The notes beneath the pieces are model-generated. The model searched no databases. It had not been told where the DNA came from and saw only the letters and a list, made by a program, of their open reading frames with translations. From an uncultured Pseudoflavonifractor sp. (GTDB taxonomy: Bacteria; Bacillota; Clostridia; Oscillospirales; Oscillospiraceae), in assembly GCA_947651395.1 (NCBI GenBank), contig CANSYW010000002.1:124001-188000 (forward strand): a stretch of DNA of 64,000 bases. The letters run 5' to 3'. This document shows, piece after piece, positions 38,194 to 45,899 of this stretch (position 1 is its first letter; every line of letters begins with the position of its first letter). Made by a program: the position numbers and the translations under genes.

Positions 38194-39396
38194 ATGGCGG
38201 TAAGAGATGTGGTGAATCTCCTCCGGGGCAGTGTGAGCCTGGAGGTGACGGGAGAGTTTCCGGAGCGTTTTTTGAATCTGTGCGCCCAGCGGGGCTCGGC
38301 CTTCTGGGGGGTGGACTGGCCGGACAGCCACACCCTGCGGCTCACTGTGGCCTGGCAGGACAGGGCGGGGCTGGAGGAGCTGGCGGAGCGGACCGGCTGT
38401 GTGATCGCCCAGGGGGGAAAGCGGGGACTGCCCCCCTTTTTGACGCGGTTTAAAAAACGGTACGCTCTGCTGGCGGGGCTGACGGCGGCCCTGCTGGCCT
38501 TCTGTCTGCTGGGGCGGGTGGTAATGGTGGTGGAGGTGGAGGGGAACGAGCGGGTCCCCTCCGCGGTCATCCTCACCGAGCTGCGGCGGCTGGGACTGCG
38601 GCCGGGGGCCTACGGGCCCGGGCTCTCGGTCCGGGATATCTCCAACGAGGCCCTTTTGCGTATGGAGGATCTGTCCTGGATGGCGGTGAATCTCCACGGG
38701 ATCCGGGCGCAGGTGCTGGTGCGGGAAAAGATCCCCAAGCCGGAGCTGCTGGATGAGACGATCCTGGGGGACATTGTGGCGGAGGCCCCCGGGATCGTCA
38801 CCCGGGTGGAGACCTGGGCGGGGGATCCGGCGGTGGAGGAGGGGGACACCGTCCTCGCCGGGGAGGTGCTCATCCGGGGCTCGGTGCGGATGGATCCGCC
38901 CCAGTACAGCGAGCGGGAACCCTTGTGGATGGCGGTTCGGGCCATGGGCCGGGTGGAGGGGCGCACCTGGCGGATCCTCACGGCCTCCATCCCGCTGACG
39001 GCGGAGGTCAAGGCGCCCACAGGGGAGGAGAAGACCTTCTGGTCTGCCACGATTTTGGGGCAGCGGGTGAATTTTTACCAAAACAGTGGAATTCCCTTTG
39101 ACAGATATGATAAAATAAGCAAGACGTGGAATGTGAGACTTCCCGGGGGAAGCCTGCCCTTCACCCTGCGCAGGGAGATCTGTCAGGGCTGGGAGACGGC
39201 GGAGACCTCCATCGACCTGCAGGCTGCCCAGGCCATGCTGGAGCAGCAGCTGCTCCGGCGGCTCCAGGATCAGCTGGGTCAGACGGGGACGGTGGTGAGC
39301 CACAGCTTTTCCGCGCAGGAGACCGGGGAAGGATTGAAGGTCACCCTCACCGCCGAGTGCGAGGAGGAACTGGGCCGGTTTATACCGGCGGCATAA
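38194..39396 (+). CDS. yqfD: Sporulation protein YqfD
   Basis: A 400-residue membrane protein. The N-terminal soluble domain (VNLLRGSVSLEVTGEFPERF) is followed by a single transmembrane segment (YALLAGLTAALLAFCLLGRV) and an extracytoplasmic domain with POTRA-like repeats (VEVEGNERVPSAVILTELRR). This is the YqfD layout; it is required for efficient sporulation in several Firmicutes. ATG 38194 follows GGGGAGGAC; an upstream in-frame ATG (38152) lies inside the REP palindrome flank and was not used. Confidence 0.93.
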   Translation: MAVRDVVNLLRGSVSLEVTGEFPERFLNLCAQRGSAFWGVDWPDSHTLRLTVAWQDRAGLEELAERTGCVIAQGGKRGLPPFLTRFKKRYALLAGLTAALLAFCLLGRVVMVVEVEGNERVPSAVILTELRRLGLRPGAYGPGLSVRDISNEALLRMEDLSWMAVNLHGIRAQVLVREKIPKPELLDETILGDIVAEAPGIVTRVETWAGDPAVEEGDTVLAGEVLIRGSVRMDPPQYSEREPLWMAVRAMGRVEGRTWRILTASIPLTAEVKAPTGEEKTFWSATILGQRVNFYQNSGIPFDRYDKISKTWNVRLPGGSLPFTLRREICQGWETAETSIDLQAAQAMLEQQLLRRLQDQLGQTGTVVSHSFSAQETGEGLKVTLTAECEEELGRFIPAA

Positions 39397-39423
39397 GAAT
39401 GTGATACAAAGGAGAGACAGGAT

Positions 39424-40392
39424 TTGACAGAACAGACCATATCGGTGGAGCGCATGGAACTGGCGGTGAACCTTTTCGGTTCCCTGGATGAAAATGTGAA
39501 GCTGATCGAAAAGGAGCTGGGCGTCTCGGTGGTGAACCGAGACGGAGAGTTAAAGCTTTCCGGTGAGGATCCGGAGGCGGTGCTCCATGCCGTTCAAGCG
39601 GTAGAGGGTCTTTTGAAGGTCATTGGCCGGGGGGAGACCGTCACCGAGCAGAATGTGCGCTATATCCTCAATCTGGTCAAGGCGGGGCACGCCGACAAGA
39701 TCGGGGAGCTGTCCAACGATGTGCTGTGCATCACCGCCAAGGGCAAGCCCATCAAGGCCAAGACCCTGGGCCAGAAGCGATATGTGGAGGCCATCCGCAA
39801 AAACCTGGTGACTCTGGGCGTGGGGCCTGCCGGTACGGGCAAGACCTACCTGGCGGTGGCCGCCGCGGTGGCCGCCTTCCGGGCGGGGGAGGTCAACCGG
39901 ATCATCCTTACCCGGCCCGCCGTGGAGGCGGGGGAGCGGCTGGGCTTTCTCCCCGGAGATCTCCAGAGCAAGGTGGATCCCTACCTGCGGCCCCTCTACG
40001 ACGCCCTGTTCGAGATGCTGGGGCCCGAGACCTATCAGAAGTACGTGGAGCGGGGCAACATCGAGGTGGCTCCCCTGGCCTATATGCGGGGCCGCACCCT
40101 GGACGACAGCTTCATCATCCTGGACGAGGCCCAGAACACCTCCCGGGAGCAGATGAAGATGTTCCTCACCCGGATGGGTTTTGGCAGTAAGATCGTCATC
40201 ACCGGCGACATCACCCAGATCGACCTGCCCAGTGACACCGTCAGCGGACTGCGGGAGGTGATGCGGGTGCTCAAAGGGGTGGAGGACATCGCCATCTGCA
40301 CCCTGTCGGGCTCCGACGTGGTGCGCCACGTGATCGTCCAGAGGATCATCAAGGCGTATGAGGTGGATGAGGAGCGGCGGAAGAAGAAATAA
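39424..40392 (+). CDS. phoH: PhoH-like ATPase (YbeZ/YlaK-type)
   Basis: A 322-residue P-loop ATPase. The N-terminal KH-like region leads to VGPAGTGKTYLAVAAAVA (Walker A), IILTRPAVEAGERLGFLPGD, and IILDEAQNTSREQMKMFLTR (Walker B). Usually encoded directly before ybeY and involved in RNA metabolism with it. TTG start at 39424, seven bases after AAGGAGAG; the protein begins MTEQTISVERMELAV. Here ybeY is 1.5 kb away because of an insertion. Confidence 0.93.
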   Translation: MTEQTISVERMELAVNLFGSLDENVKLIEKELGVSVVNRDGELKLSGEDPEAVLHAVQAVEGLLKVIGRGETVTEQNVRYILNLVKAGHADKIGELSNDVLCITAKGKPIKAKTLGQKRYVEAIRKNLVTLGVGPAGTGKTYLAVAAAVAAFRAGEVNRIILTRPAVEAGERLGFLPGDLQSKVDPYLRPLYDALFEMLGPETYQKYVERGNIEVAPLAYMRGRTLDDSFIILDEAQNTSREQMKMFLTRMGFGSKIVITGDITQIDLPSDTVSGLREVMRVLKGVEDIAICTLSGSDVVRHVIVQRIIKAYEVDEERRKKK

Positions 40393-40396
40393 AAGG

Positions 40397-40430
40397 CGGG
40401 GGAATTTACCTGGATCAGAACCCCGTTTTT
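40397..40430 (+). terminator. Weak terminator after phoH
   Basis: CGGGG (40397-40401) and CCCCG (40421-40425) with a long loop, then TTTTT. Thermodynamically modest. Confidence 0.35.
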
Positions 40431-40449
40431 ATACAGAAAAGAGTTATGT

Positions 40450-40959
40450 ATGGAAGAAGAGAGAAGGATCAGAAAGCCTCTGCGTTTAAAAGGCTATGAT
40501 TACAGCGGAGCGGGGTATTATTTTGTGACGATATGTACCCAAAACCGGATCCGACTTTTCGGAGATGGGGGACGGGCGGGTTTGGAACCCGCCCCTACGA
40601 ACGCTTTTGGGGAACTTGTTACGCAAACATGGTTGGAATTACCTGCTCATACAGTTGGTATCCGTGTGGACAAATTTGTGGTGATGCCGAACCATTTTCA
40701 TGGTATCGTGATATTGGAAAACGGTTGTGTAGGGGCGGGTTCCAAACCCGCCCAGACACCTCTTTCCGAAGCGATGAGGCAATTTAAAACATTTTCGGCC
40801 CGAAAAATCAACCAAATGCGGGGAACGCCGGGGATCTCCATTTGGCAAAAGGGCTACTACGACCACATCATCCGCAATGAACCTGATTACCTCCGCATCT
40901 GGCAATACATCGACGAAAACCCCGCCAAATGGGCCGAGGACGAATACTATACCCCCTGA
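40450..40959 (+). CDS. REP-associated tyrosine transposase (RAYT, IS200-like Y1 family)
   Basis: A 169-residue protein with the Y1 transposase/RAYT layout: YYFVTICTQNRIRLFGD, VDKFVVMPNHFHGIVIL (HxH metal motif of HUH enzymes), and a C-terminal IWQKGYYDHIIRNEPDYLRI carrying the candidate nucleophile Tyr, ending WAEDEYY. RAYTs are host-fixed relatives of IS200 transposases that mobilise REP palindromes. Two exact inverted copies of a 25-bp REP palindrome (40574-40598, 40729-40753) lie inside the gene in frame, encoding GRAGLEPAP and VGAGSKPAQ in variable loops. Single copy, no flanking IS ends. Confidence 0.88.
   Translation: MEEERRIRKPLRLKGYDYSGAGYYFVTICTQNRIRLFGDGGRAGLEPAPTNAFGELVTQTWLELPAHTVGIRVDKFVVMPNHFHGIVILENGCVGAGSKPAQTPLSEAMRQFKTFSARKINQMRGTPGISIWQKGYYDHIIRNEPDYLRIWQYIDENPAKWAEDEYYTP
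40574..40598 (+). repeat. REP palindrome copy 1 inside the RAYT gene
   Basis: 25 bp: GGGCGGGTT, TGG, AACCCGCCC, then CTAC. The exact reverse complement of copy 2 at 40729-40753. A stem of nine pairs with a 3-nt loop, plus the CTAC tail that RAYT-type enzymes usually recognise beside the stem. Confidence 0.85.
40729..40753 (-). repeat. REP palindrome copy 2 inside the RAYT gene
   Basis: 25 bp beginning GTAG, then GGGCGGGTT, CCA, AACCCGCCC. Exact inverse of copy 1, placed 130 bp downstream, so the two could also pair with each other. Confidence 0.85.
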
Positions 40960-41068
40960 CGCAACCCAAAGGTTACACATAGAAACGGCAAATCCCTGGG
41001 CAAAATGGGACAAGGTATCTATACTTACCCCATTCCGGCCCCATGGGGCCAAGTATGAGGTGATACGT

Positions 41069-41515
41069 ATGAGTATGGGCGCCAGACTGGCCCAGGAGCG
41101 AAGAAGTCAAAACCTGACCCAGGAACAGCTTGCGGAAAAGCTGGGGGTCACCCGGCAGGCGGTTTCCCGCTGGGAGTCGGACACCGCCTACCCCGAGACC
41201 GACAAGATCCTCCGTATGGCCGCTCTCTTTGGTGTGAGCTGCGACTATCTGCTGGGTGTCGGGAGCGAGACGGGCAGCGCACCGCCCTCCCCGGTGACCC
41301 GCCTTCTCCGGGAGACGGTGGGCAAAAAGGTGCTGCTGGTCTTCTACGAGGAGGAGAATTTCATCTTCTGCGACTACGCCCTCATCCTGGACTTTGACGG
41401 GGGCTGGGCCAACGTGGAGTTTGTGAGAGAGAAGAAAGACAAGCGGGAGACCCGCCTCATTCCCCTGTCCTCCATCCGCACCATCACCATCCTGGACGAG
41501 GGGGGTGAGGGCTGA
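41069..41515 (+). CDS. XRE-family regulator with C-terminal sensor-like domain
   Basis: A 148-residue protein. N-terminal HTH_3 domain (RRSQNLTQEQLAEKLGVTRQ, AVSRWESDTAYPE). After a short linker (GSAPPSP), residues about 85-143 form a beta-rich domain beginning VGKKVLLVFYEEE and ending RETRLIPLSSIRTITI. The same domain plan recurs in the next gene. ATG 41069 has GAGGTGATACG upstream; a longer frame from 40877 overlaps the RAYT gene. Its TGA overlaps the ATG of the next gene (TGATG), so the two products are made together. Confidence 0.85.
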   Translation: MSMGARLAQERRSQNLTQEQLAEKLGVTRQAVSRWESDTAYPETDKILRMAALFGVSCDYLLGVGSETGSAPPSPVTRLLRETVGKKVLLVFYEEENFIFCDYALILDFDGGWANVEFVREKKDKRETRLIPLSSIRTITILDEGGEG

Positions 41516-41832
41516 TGGATACCTTTGGCGTTTTTGGCCTCATGGGCTTTGTCATGGCGATCTTTGCGCTGGAGCAGGTCAAGCGGCTGGAGCGGACCCT
41601 GCGGGAGAACAACATCCGCCCCGGAGGGACAGGCTCTTTGGGCGGCCAGCTCCGGGCCAAGGTGGGAAAGACCGTGGACATCACCCTTTACGAGAGCGGG
41701 GGCAGCACCACCACCTCCTGCAAAGTGCTGGATGTGGACGAGGAGTGGGCCAGGGTGCTGCGCAACGAGGGGAAAAAGAACCAGCGGGAGCTGCTGATCC
41801 GGCTGGCGGACGTGAAGCAGATCAAATCATAG
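41515..41832 (+). CDS. Membrane-anchored protein sharing the regulator's C-terminal domain
   Basis: A 105-residue protein: one N-terminal transmembrane segment (VFGLMGFVMAIFALEQ), a charged coiled stretch (VKRLERTLRENN), and a C-terminal domain (about 48-104) reading VGKTVDITLYESGG..., CKVLDVDEEWARV and RELLIRLADVKQIKS. This aligns by eye with the C-terminus of the XRE protein encoded just upstream. It is translationally coupled to that gene. I infer that the membrane protein tethers or signals to the regulator through the shared domain. A REP palindrome begins at its stop codon. Confidence 0.75.
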   Translation: MDTFGVFGLMGFVMAIFALEQVKRLERTLRENNIRPGGTGSLGGQLRAKVGKTVDITLYESGGSTTTSCKVLDVDEEWARVLRNEGKKNQRELLIRLADVKQIKS

Positions 41833-41854
41833 GGGATGGGTTCAAAACCCGCCC
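41830..41854 (-). repeat. Degenerate REP palindrome between the XRE pair and ybeY
   Basis: TAGGGGATGGGTTCAAAACCCGCCC. Same plan as the RAYT copies but with the inner stem partly decayed. Its first three bases supply the stop codon of the preceding gene. Confidence 0.7.
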
Positions 41855-41889
41855 GGTGGAGCACAGAGAAGAGAGAGGGAGATCCGGCC

Positions 41890-42801
41890 ATGGGCATTTA
41901 CACATGGGGCGATTTCCGGGCGGAGATCGACGAGGAAGCCACCCGGGCCTGGTATGAGAAAGCTGAGGAGTGGGACTGCACCTGCGGCCACTGCCGGAAT
42001 TTCATGCTTTTGGCAGAGGAACGCCGGCTGCCGAAGGAGCTGCTGGAGATTTTGGATAAGCTGGGCGTCTCCCCGGAGAAGGCCAGCTATGTCTGTGAGC
42101 TTTACGATAAGGCCGAGAAGATCTGCTATCAGGTCAATTACCGCCTGGCCGGCCGGGTGCTGGAGGGGCCGGAAAAGGCGGCTTTCCCTCTTGGAGAGAT
42201 AGGATTGCTGTGCGGCCGGGAGACTGCGCCCGGCTCCGCTGACGACTTCCCGGAACCTTTTTTTGATTTGATGTACTTCCTCTGGCTTCCCTGGATCGAC
42301 CACATCCCTCTTGGCCCCCATGAGATCATCCTCTCCTCTGACCTGGAGGAGGATACCTCGGAGCTGGAGAGCCTCTTGCGGCGGGTCATACCAGCGGCCC
42401 TTTCCATTGAGGGTGTGACCGTCCCCTGGGAGGTGGACGTGCTCCTCACCGACGACGCCGGTATCCACGCCATCAACCTGGCCCAGCGCGGGGTGGATCA
42501 GCCCACCGACGTTTTGAGCTTCCCCATGCTGGAGCTGACCCCGGGGGACAAGCCCCTGGCGGCCGACGCCGATCCCGGCACGGGTCTGGTTCCCCTGGGG
42601 GATATGGTTCTGAACCTTGACAGGGTGAAGAGCCAGGGAGAGGAATACGGCCACGGCCCCAAGCGGGAGGCGGCCTATCTGGCGGTACATTCCGTGCTCC
42701 ACCTGCTGGGCTATGACCACATGGACGAAGGGCCCATGAAGGCCCAGATGCGCACGCGGGAAGAGGCCATCCTGGCCCAGCTGGGCATTACGAGAGGATA
42801 G
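41890..42801 (+). CDS. ybeY: YbeY endoribonuclease with an extra N-terminal domain (fusion)
   Basis: A 303-residue protein. Residues about 155-303 are a complete YbeY: VDVLLTDDAGIHAINLAQRG, PTDVLSFPM, GDMVLNLDRV and the zinc motif HSVLHLLGYDH. YbeY matures rRNA and supports ribosome quality control. Residues 1-150 are an unrelated domain (MGIYTWGDFRAEIDEEATRA, then DCTCGHCRNFMLLAEERRLP, VCELYDKAEKICYQV) with a CxCxxC-like cluster. It joins in frame at about LPWIDHIPLGPHEIILSSDL, where normal YbeY would begin. ATG 41890 after AGAGAGGGAG. Separated from phoH by the RAYT/XRE insertion. Confidence 0.88.
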   Translation: MGIYTWGDFRAEIDEEATRAWYEKAEEWDCTCGHCRNFMLLAEERRLPKELLEILDKLGVSPEKASYVCELYDKAEKICYQVNYRLAGRVLEGPEKAAFPLGEIGLLCGRETAPGSADDFPEPFFDLMYFLWLPWIDHIPLGPHEIILSSDLEEDTSELESLLRRVIPAALSIEGVTVPWEVDVLLTDDAGIHAINLAQRGVDQPTDVLSFPMLELTPGDKPLAADADPGTGLVPLGDMVLNLDRVKSQGEEYGHGPKREAAYLAVHSVLHLLGYDHMDEGPMKAQMRTREEAILAQLGITRG

Positions 42802-42807
42802 AGAGAT

Positions 42808-43872
42808 ATGGAAGAAAAACGCCTGCCGGAAAAGCAGAGGGATCTGAACCTGGACTTCATCCGGGGCCTGGCCGCCTTTTTGGTCATCGCCGTCCACTTT
42901 ATGATGATGAGCGAGTTCTACTACCAGACCATGGCGGGGGGACGGATGTATCTGCTGGGCTGTGTGCGTATGGCCTTTATGAACTGCGTGCCCCTGTTCC
43001 TCCTTCTCAGCGGCTATTTGTGCTGTGAGAAGAAGCTGTCCAAGAGCTACTACCTGGGGGTGCTCCGGGTGGTGGTGGCCTATCTGCTGTGCAGCGGCGT
43101 GAGCGTCTTCTACCGCTGGTGGCGGCTGGGGGAGGAGATGAGCCTGCTCCACGCCGGGCGCATGGTGCTGGACTACTCCGGCATTGCCACCGGATGGTAC
43201 ATTGAGATGTATCTGGGCCTGTTCCTGCTCATCCCCTTCCTCAACATGCTCTGGAGAGGGGCGGAGAGCAAGGGGGCCCGCAAGGCCCTCATTGTCACCC
43301 TGCTGGTTTTGGCCAGCCTTCCGGTGCTGGTGAATGTCAGGTACAGCATCCTGCCCGACTGGTGGAAGGGGATCTATCCCCTGGCCTACTACTTCCTGGG
43401 GGCCTGGTTCCGTACCTATGATACCCGCATCTCCTGGGGCAAGGGGCTTCTGGGCTTCCTGGCCGCCGTCGCCGCCGGCGGGGCACTGGTCTATGTCACC
43501 AGCCGGAACCAGATGTTCGTCTGGACGGAGGCCACCGACTGGGCGGGGCCCACGGTGGTGTGCTCGGCCTGCCTGCTGTTCCTCGTGCTCCGGCAGATCA
43601 GGCTGGACGGACTTCCCGGAGGTGTGAAGTGGTGCATTGCCAAAGGCTCGGAGCTGTCGCTGAACATCTACCTGGTGTCCTGGTGCTTCGATAACGCCTT
43701 TTACCCCGTCCTGTGGGAGAAAGTCCCCGATTTCATGGCCCGGATGCCCTTCTTCCCGGTGATGACCCTGGCGGTCTACTTCTGCTCGGCCCTGGTGGCT
43801 CAGGTGCTGGAGTGGCTGGGCAAGGGGATCGTGAAGGCGCTCAGGGCCGTCGGGGACCGGAAGAGAACATAA
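42808..43872 (+). CDS. Membrane acyltransferase (acyltransferase 3 family)
   Basis: A 354-residue polytopic protein with about ten hydrophobic segments and the acyltransferase-3 start LNLDFIRGLAAFLVIAVHFM, whose His is conserved in the family. These enzymes O-acetylate surface polysaccharides or other envelope targets. Start ATG 42808 is six bases after the ybeY stop. Inserted between ybeY and era, which are usually close neighbours. Target unknown. Confidence 0.82.
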   Translation: MEEKRLPEKQRDLNLDFIRGLAAFLVIAVHFMMMSEFYYQTMAGGRMYLLGCVRMAFMNCVPLFLLLSGYLCCEKKLSKSYYLGVLRVVVAYLLCSGVSVFYRWWRLGEEMSLLHAGRMVLDYSGIATGWYIEMYLGLFLLIPFLNMLWRGAESKGARKALIVTLLVLASLPVLVNVRYSILPDWWKGIYPLAYYFLGAWFRTYDTRISWGKGLLGFLAAVAAGGALVYVTSRNQMFVWTEATDWAGPTVVCSACLLFLVLRQIRLDGLPGGVKWCIAKGSELSLNIYLVSWCFDNAFYPVLWEKVPDFMARMPFFPVMTLAVYFCSALVAQVLEWLGKGIVKALRAVGDRKRT

Positions 43873-43900
43873 AAACGCTCTGAAAGAGAGGATCACTGTA

Positions 43901-44800
43901 ATGAACACACCAAAGACCAAAGCCGGCATGATCGCCATTGTGGGCCGGCCCAATGTGGGCAAGTCCACCCTCACCAACGCCCTGGTGGGGGAGAAGATCG
44001 CCATCGTATCCAACAAGCCCCAGACCACCCGCAACCGTATCTGCGCCGTGGTGGATCGGGGGGAGAGCCAGTTTGTCTTTATGGACACCCCCGGCCTTCA
44101 CAAGGCCCGTACCCGGCTGGGGGACTACATGGTGGAGGTGGTTCGGCAAAGCGTGGCCGATGTGGACGCCGCCCTGCTGCTGGTGGAGCCCATCCCCAAT
44201 GTGGGGGCGCCCGAGGCGGAGCTGATGGAGGATCTCCGCAAGCGGAAGATCCCCACGGTACTGGTCATCAACAAAATTGACACCGTGGAGAAGGAAAAGC
44301 TTCTGGCCGTGATCGCCGCCTACACCCAGAGCTATGAGTTTGCCCACGTGATGCCCATCTCCGCCAAGGAGGGGGACGGGGTGGGGGATCTTCTGAATCT
44401 GCTGGAGGGGTATCTCCCGGAGGGGCCCTGGCTTTTCCCGGAGGGGATGACCACCGACCAGCCCGAACGGCAGGTGTGCGCGGAGATCCTGCGGGAGAAG
44501 CTGCTGCTCTGCCTGGACAAGGAGGTTCCCCACGGCACGGCGGTGGAGCTCACCAAGTTCTCTGAGCGGGACGATGAAGTCATTGAGTGCGACGCCACCA
44601 TCTACTGCGAAAAGGACAGCCATAAAGGCATTATCATCGGGAAGAAGGGCGCCATGCTGAAAAAGATATCCACCCTGGCCCGGGAGGATATGGAAAAATT
44701 TATGGGGACCAAAATTTTTCTTCAAACCTGGGTGAAGGTAAAGGAGAACTGGCGGGACAATGTGAACTTTGTCCACACCATGGGATACCGGGAGGACTGA
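43901..44800 (+). CDS. era: GTPase Era
   Basis: A 299-residue GTPase of 30S ribosome assembly. G1 is VGRPNVGKSTLTNALVG, G3 DTPGLHKAR, G4 NKID, and the C-terminal KH domain is KGIIIGKKGAMLKKISTLAR. Length and motif order are standard. AAGAGAGGATC precedes the ATG. Followed by yqzL and recO as in Bacillus. Confidence 0.97.
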   Translation: MNTPKTKAGMIAIVGRPNVGKSTLTNALVGEKIAIVSNKPQTTRNRICAVVDRGESQFVFMDTPGLHKARTRLGDYMVEVVRQSVADVDAALLLVEPIPNVGAPEAELMEDLRKRKIPTVLVINKIDTVEKEKLLAVIAAYTQSYEFAHVMPISAKEGDGVGDLLNLLEGYLPEGPWLFPEGMTTDQPERQVCAEILREKLLLCLDKEVPHGTAVELTKFSERDDEVIECDATIYCEKDSHKGIIIGKKGAMLKKISTLAREDMEKFMGTKIFLQTWVKVKENWRDNVNFVHTMGYRED

Positions 44801-44928
44801 GCGGGCGGATATGATCCGCTCCTGCATACGGTTGGCGTTCCCTTCGCGGGGGTGTCTTTCCGCCGCACAAAATTTTCCTGACATAAGGTCCCTTTGAGAT
44901 GTCCATGATAATCCCGGAGAGAGGTGGG

Positions 44929-45045
44929 ATGGTCGTGGACATTTCAGCGGTATGGGAACTTTTTCTATACACCGGGCTTCCGGAGGTGTATAATATCTAC
45001 TGCAAATTGAGAGAGGAGGCGCGTCAGGAGGTCAGATCCGCCTGA
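44929..45045 (+). CDS. yqzL: YqzL-like small protein
   Basis: A 38-residue reading frame with GAGAGGTGGG before the ATG: MVVDISAVWELFLYTGLPEV followed by YNIYCKLREEARQEV. It matches the plan of YqzL (W-L-F--TG...Y-LYK-L--) and occupies the same place, between era and recO. Function is unknown. The rest of 44801-44928 shows no gene. Confidence 0.7.
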   Translation: MVVDISAVWELFLYTGLPEVYNIYCKLREEARQEVRSA

Positions 45046-45057
45046 CGGGCGATACAT

Positions 45058-45810
45058 ATGGCGCACCTGGTGACAAAGGGCCTGGTTCTGCGGGAGGTCA
45101 ACTACAAAGAGAGCGACAAGATCCTCACCGTACTGGCGGAGGGTCAGGGCAAACGCACTGTGAAGGCCCAGGGCTGCCGGCGGAAGAACAGCCCGCTGGC
45201 GGCGGGGGCGCAGCTACTGGTGTGGTCGGAAATGACCTGGTATGACTATCAGGATCGGTGGAGCCTGAAGGAGGCCAACACCCTCAATGAGTTCCGGGGG
45301 GCCAGGGAGGATCTGTTCAAGCTGGCCCTGGGCTCCTACTTTGCCGAGGTGGCGGAGGCGGTGGCCGAGGAGGGGGTGGAGACGCCGGGACTTTTGAGCC
45401 TGGTGCTCAACTCCCTCTACGCCCTGGACAAGCTGGAGCTTCCCCCGGAGCAGATAAAGGCCGCCTTTGAGATAAAGCTGTGCTGTCTGGCGGGGTATGA
45501 GCCCCTGCTGGACGCCTGCGCCGTGTGCGGCGAGGAGCCCGGAGAGCCCCGTCTGAACCTTTCGGAGGGGGTGCTCCACTGTGAGCGGTGTCGTGCTGAA
45601 CTGGGCGATGCGGGCATCTCCATGCCCCTGGACGCCTCCGCCCTGGCCGCTGCCCGCCATGTGGCCTACGGGGATCCCAAGCGGCTCTTCTCCTTCCGCC
45701 TGGGGGGAGCGAGCATGGATAAGCTGGCGGGGGCGGCGGAGAGCTTCCTCCTGACCCAGCTGGAACGGGGCTTCCGGACCTTGGATTTCTATAAGGGGTT
45801 GGCGGGGTGA
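45058..45810 (+). CDS. recO: DNA repair protein RecO
   Basis: A 250-residue recombination mediator that loads RecA with RecR. N-terminal OB fold (TKGLVLREVNYKESDKILTV, EGQGKRTVKAQGCRRKNS), a helical middle, and a zinc finger (CAVCGEEP and CERCRAEL). Starts 12 bases after yqzL. Length matches the family. Confidence 0.95.
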   Translation: MAHLVTKGLVLREVNYKESDKILTVLAEGQGKRTVKAQGCRRKNSPLAAGAQLLVWSEMTWYDYQDRWSLKEANTLNEFRGAREDLFKLALGSYFAEVAEAVAEEGVETPGLLSLVLNSLYALDKLELPPEQIKAAFEIKLCCLAGYEPLLDACAVCGEEPGEPRLNLSEGVLHCERCRAELGDAGISMPLDASALAAARHVAYGDPKRLFSFRLGGASMDKLAGAAESFLLTQLERGFRTLDFYKGLAG

Positions 45811-45830
45811 GACCTTTTTTCGATCCCCGC

Positions 45831-45859
45831 TTGACAAATGAGTTAGCCAATGCTATCCT
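45831..45859 (+). promoter_or_regulatory. Promoter of feoAB
   Basis: TTGACA (45831-45836), 17-bp spacer, TATCCT (45854-45859). Confidence 0.8.
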
Positions 45860-45885
45860 ATGTAGTTAGATAAGGCTAACTACAT
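45860..45885. promoter_or_regulatory. DtxR-like iron operator of feoAB
   Basis: A perfect inverted repeat ATGTAGTTAG-ATAAGG-CTAACTACAT directly after the -10. The core TTAGATAAGGCTAA resembles the DtxR/IdeR box TTAGGTTAGGCTAA. An iron-loaded DtxR-family repressor bound here would block feoAB. It could also form a leader hairpin. Confidence 0.7.
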
Positions 45886-45899
45886 AGGGGGCGACAGAT

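Noticed and set aside
44700..44972. A 90-codon minus-strand frame between era and recO
   Set aside because: It overlaps the end of era and the yqzL frame, has no ribosome site and no recognisable domain.
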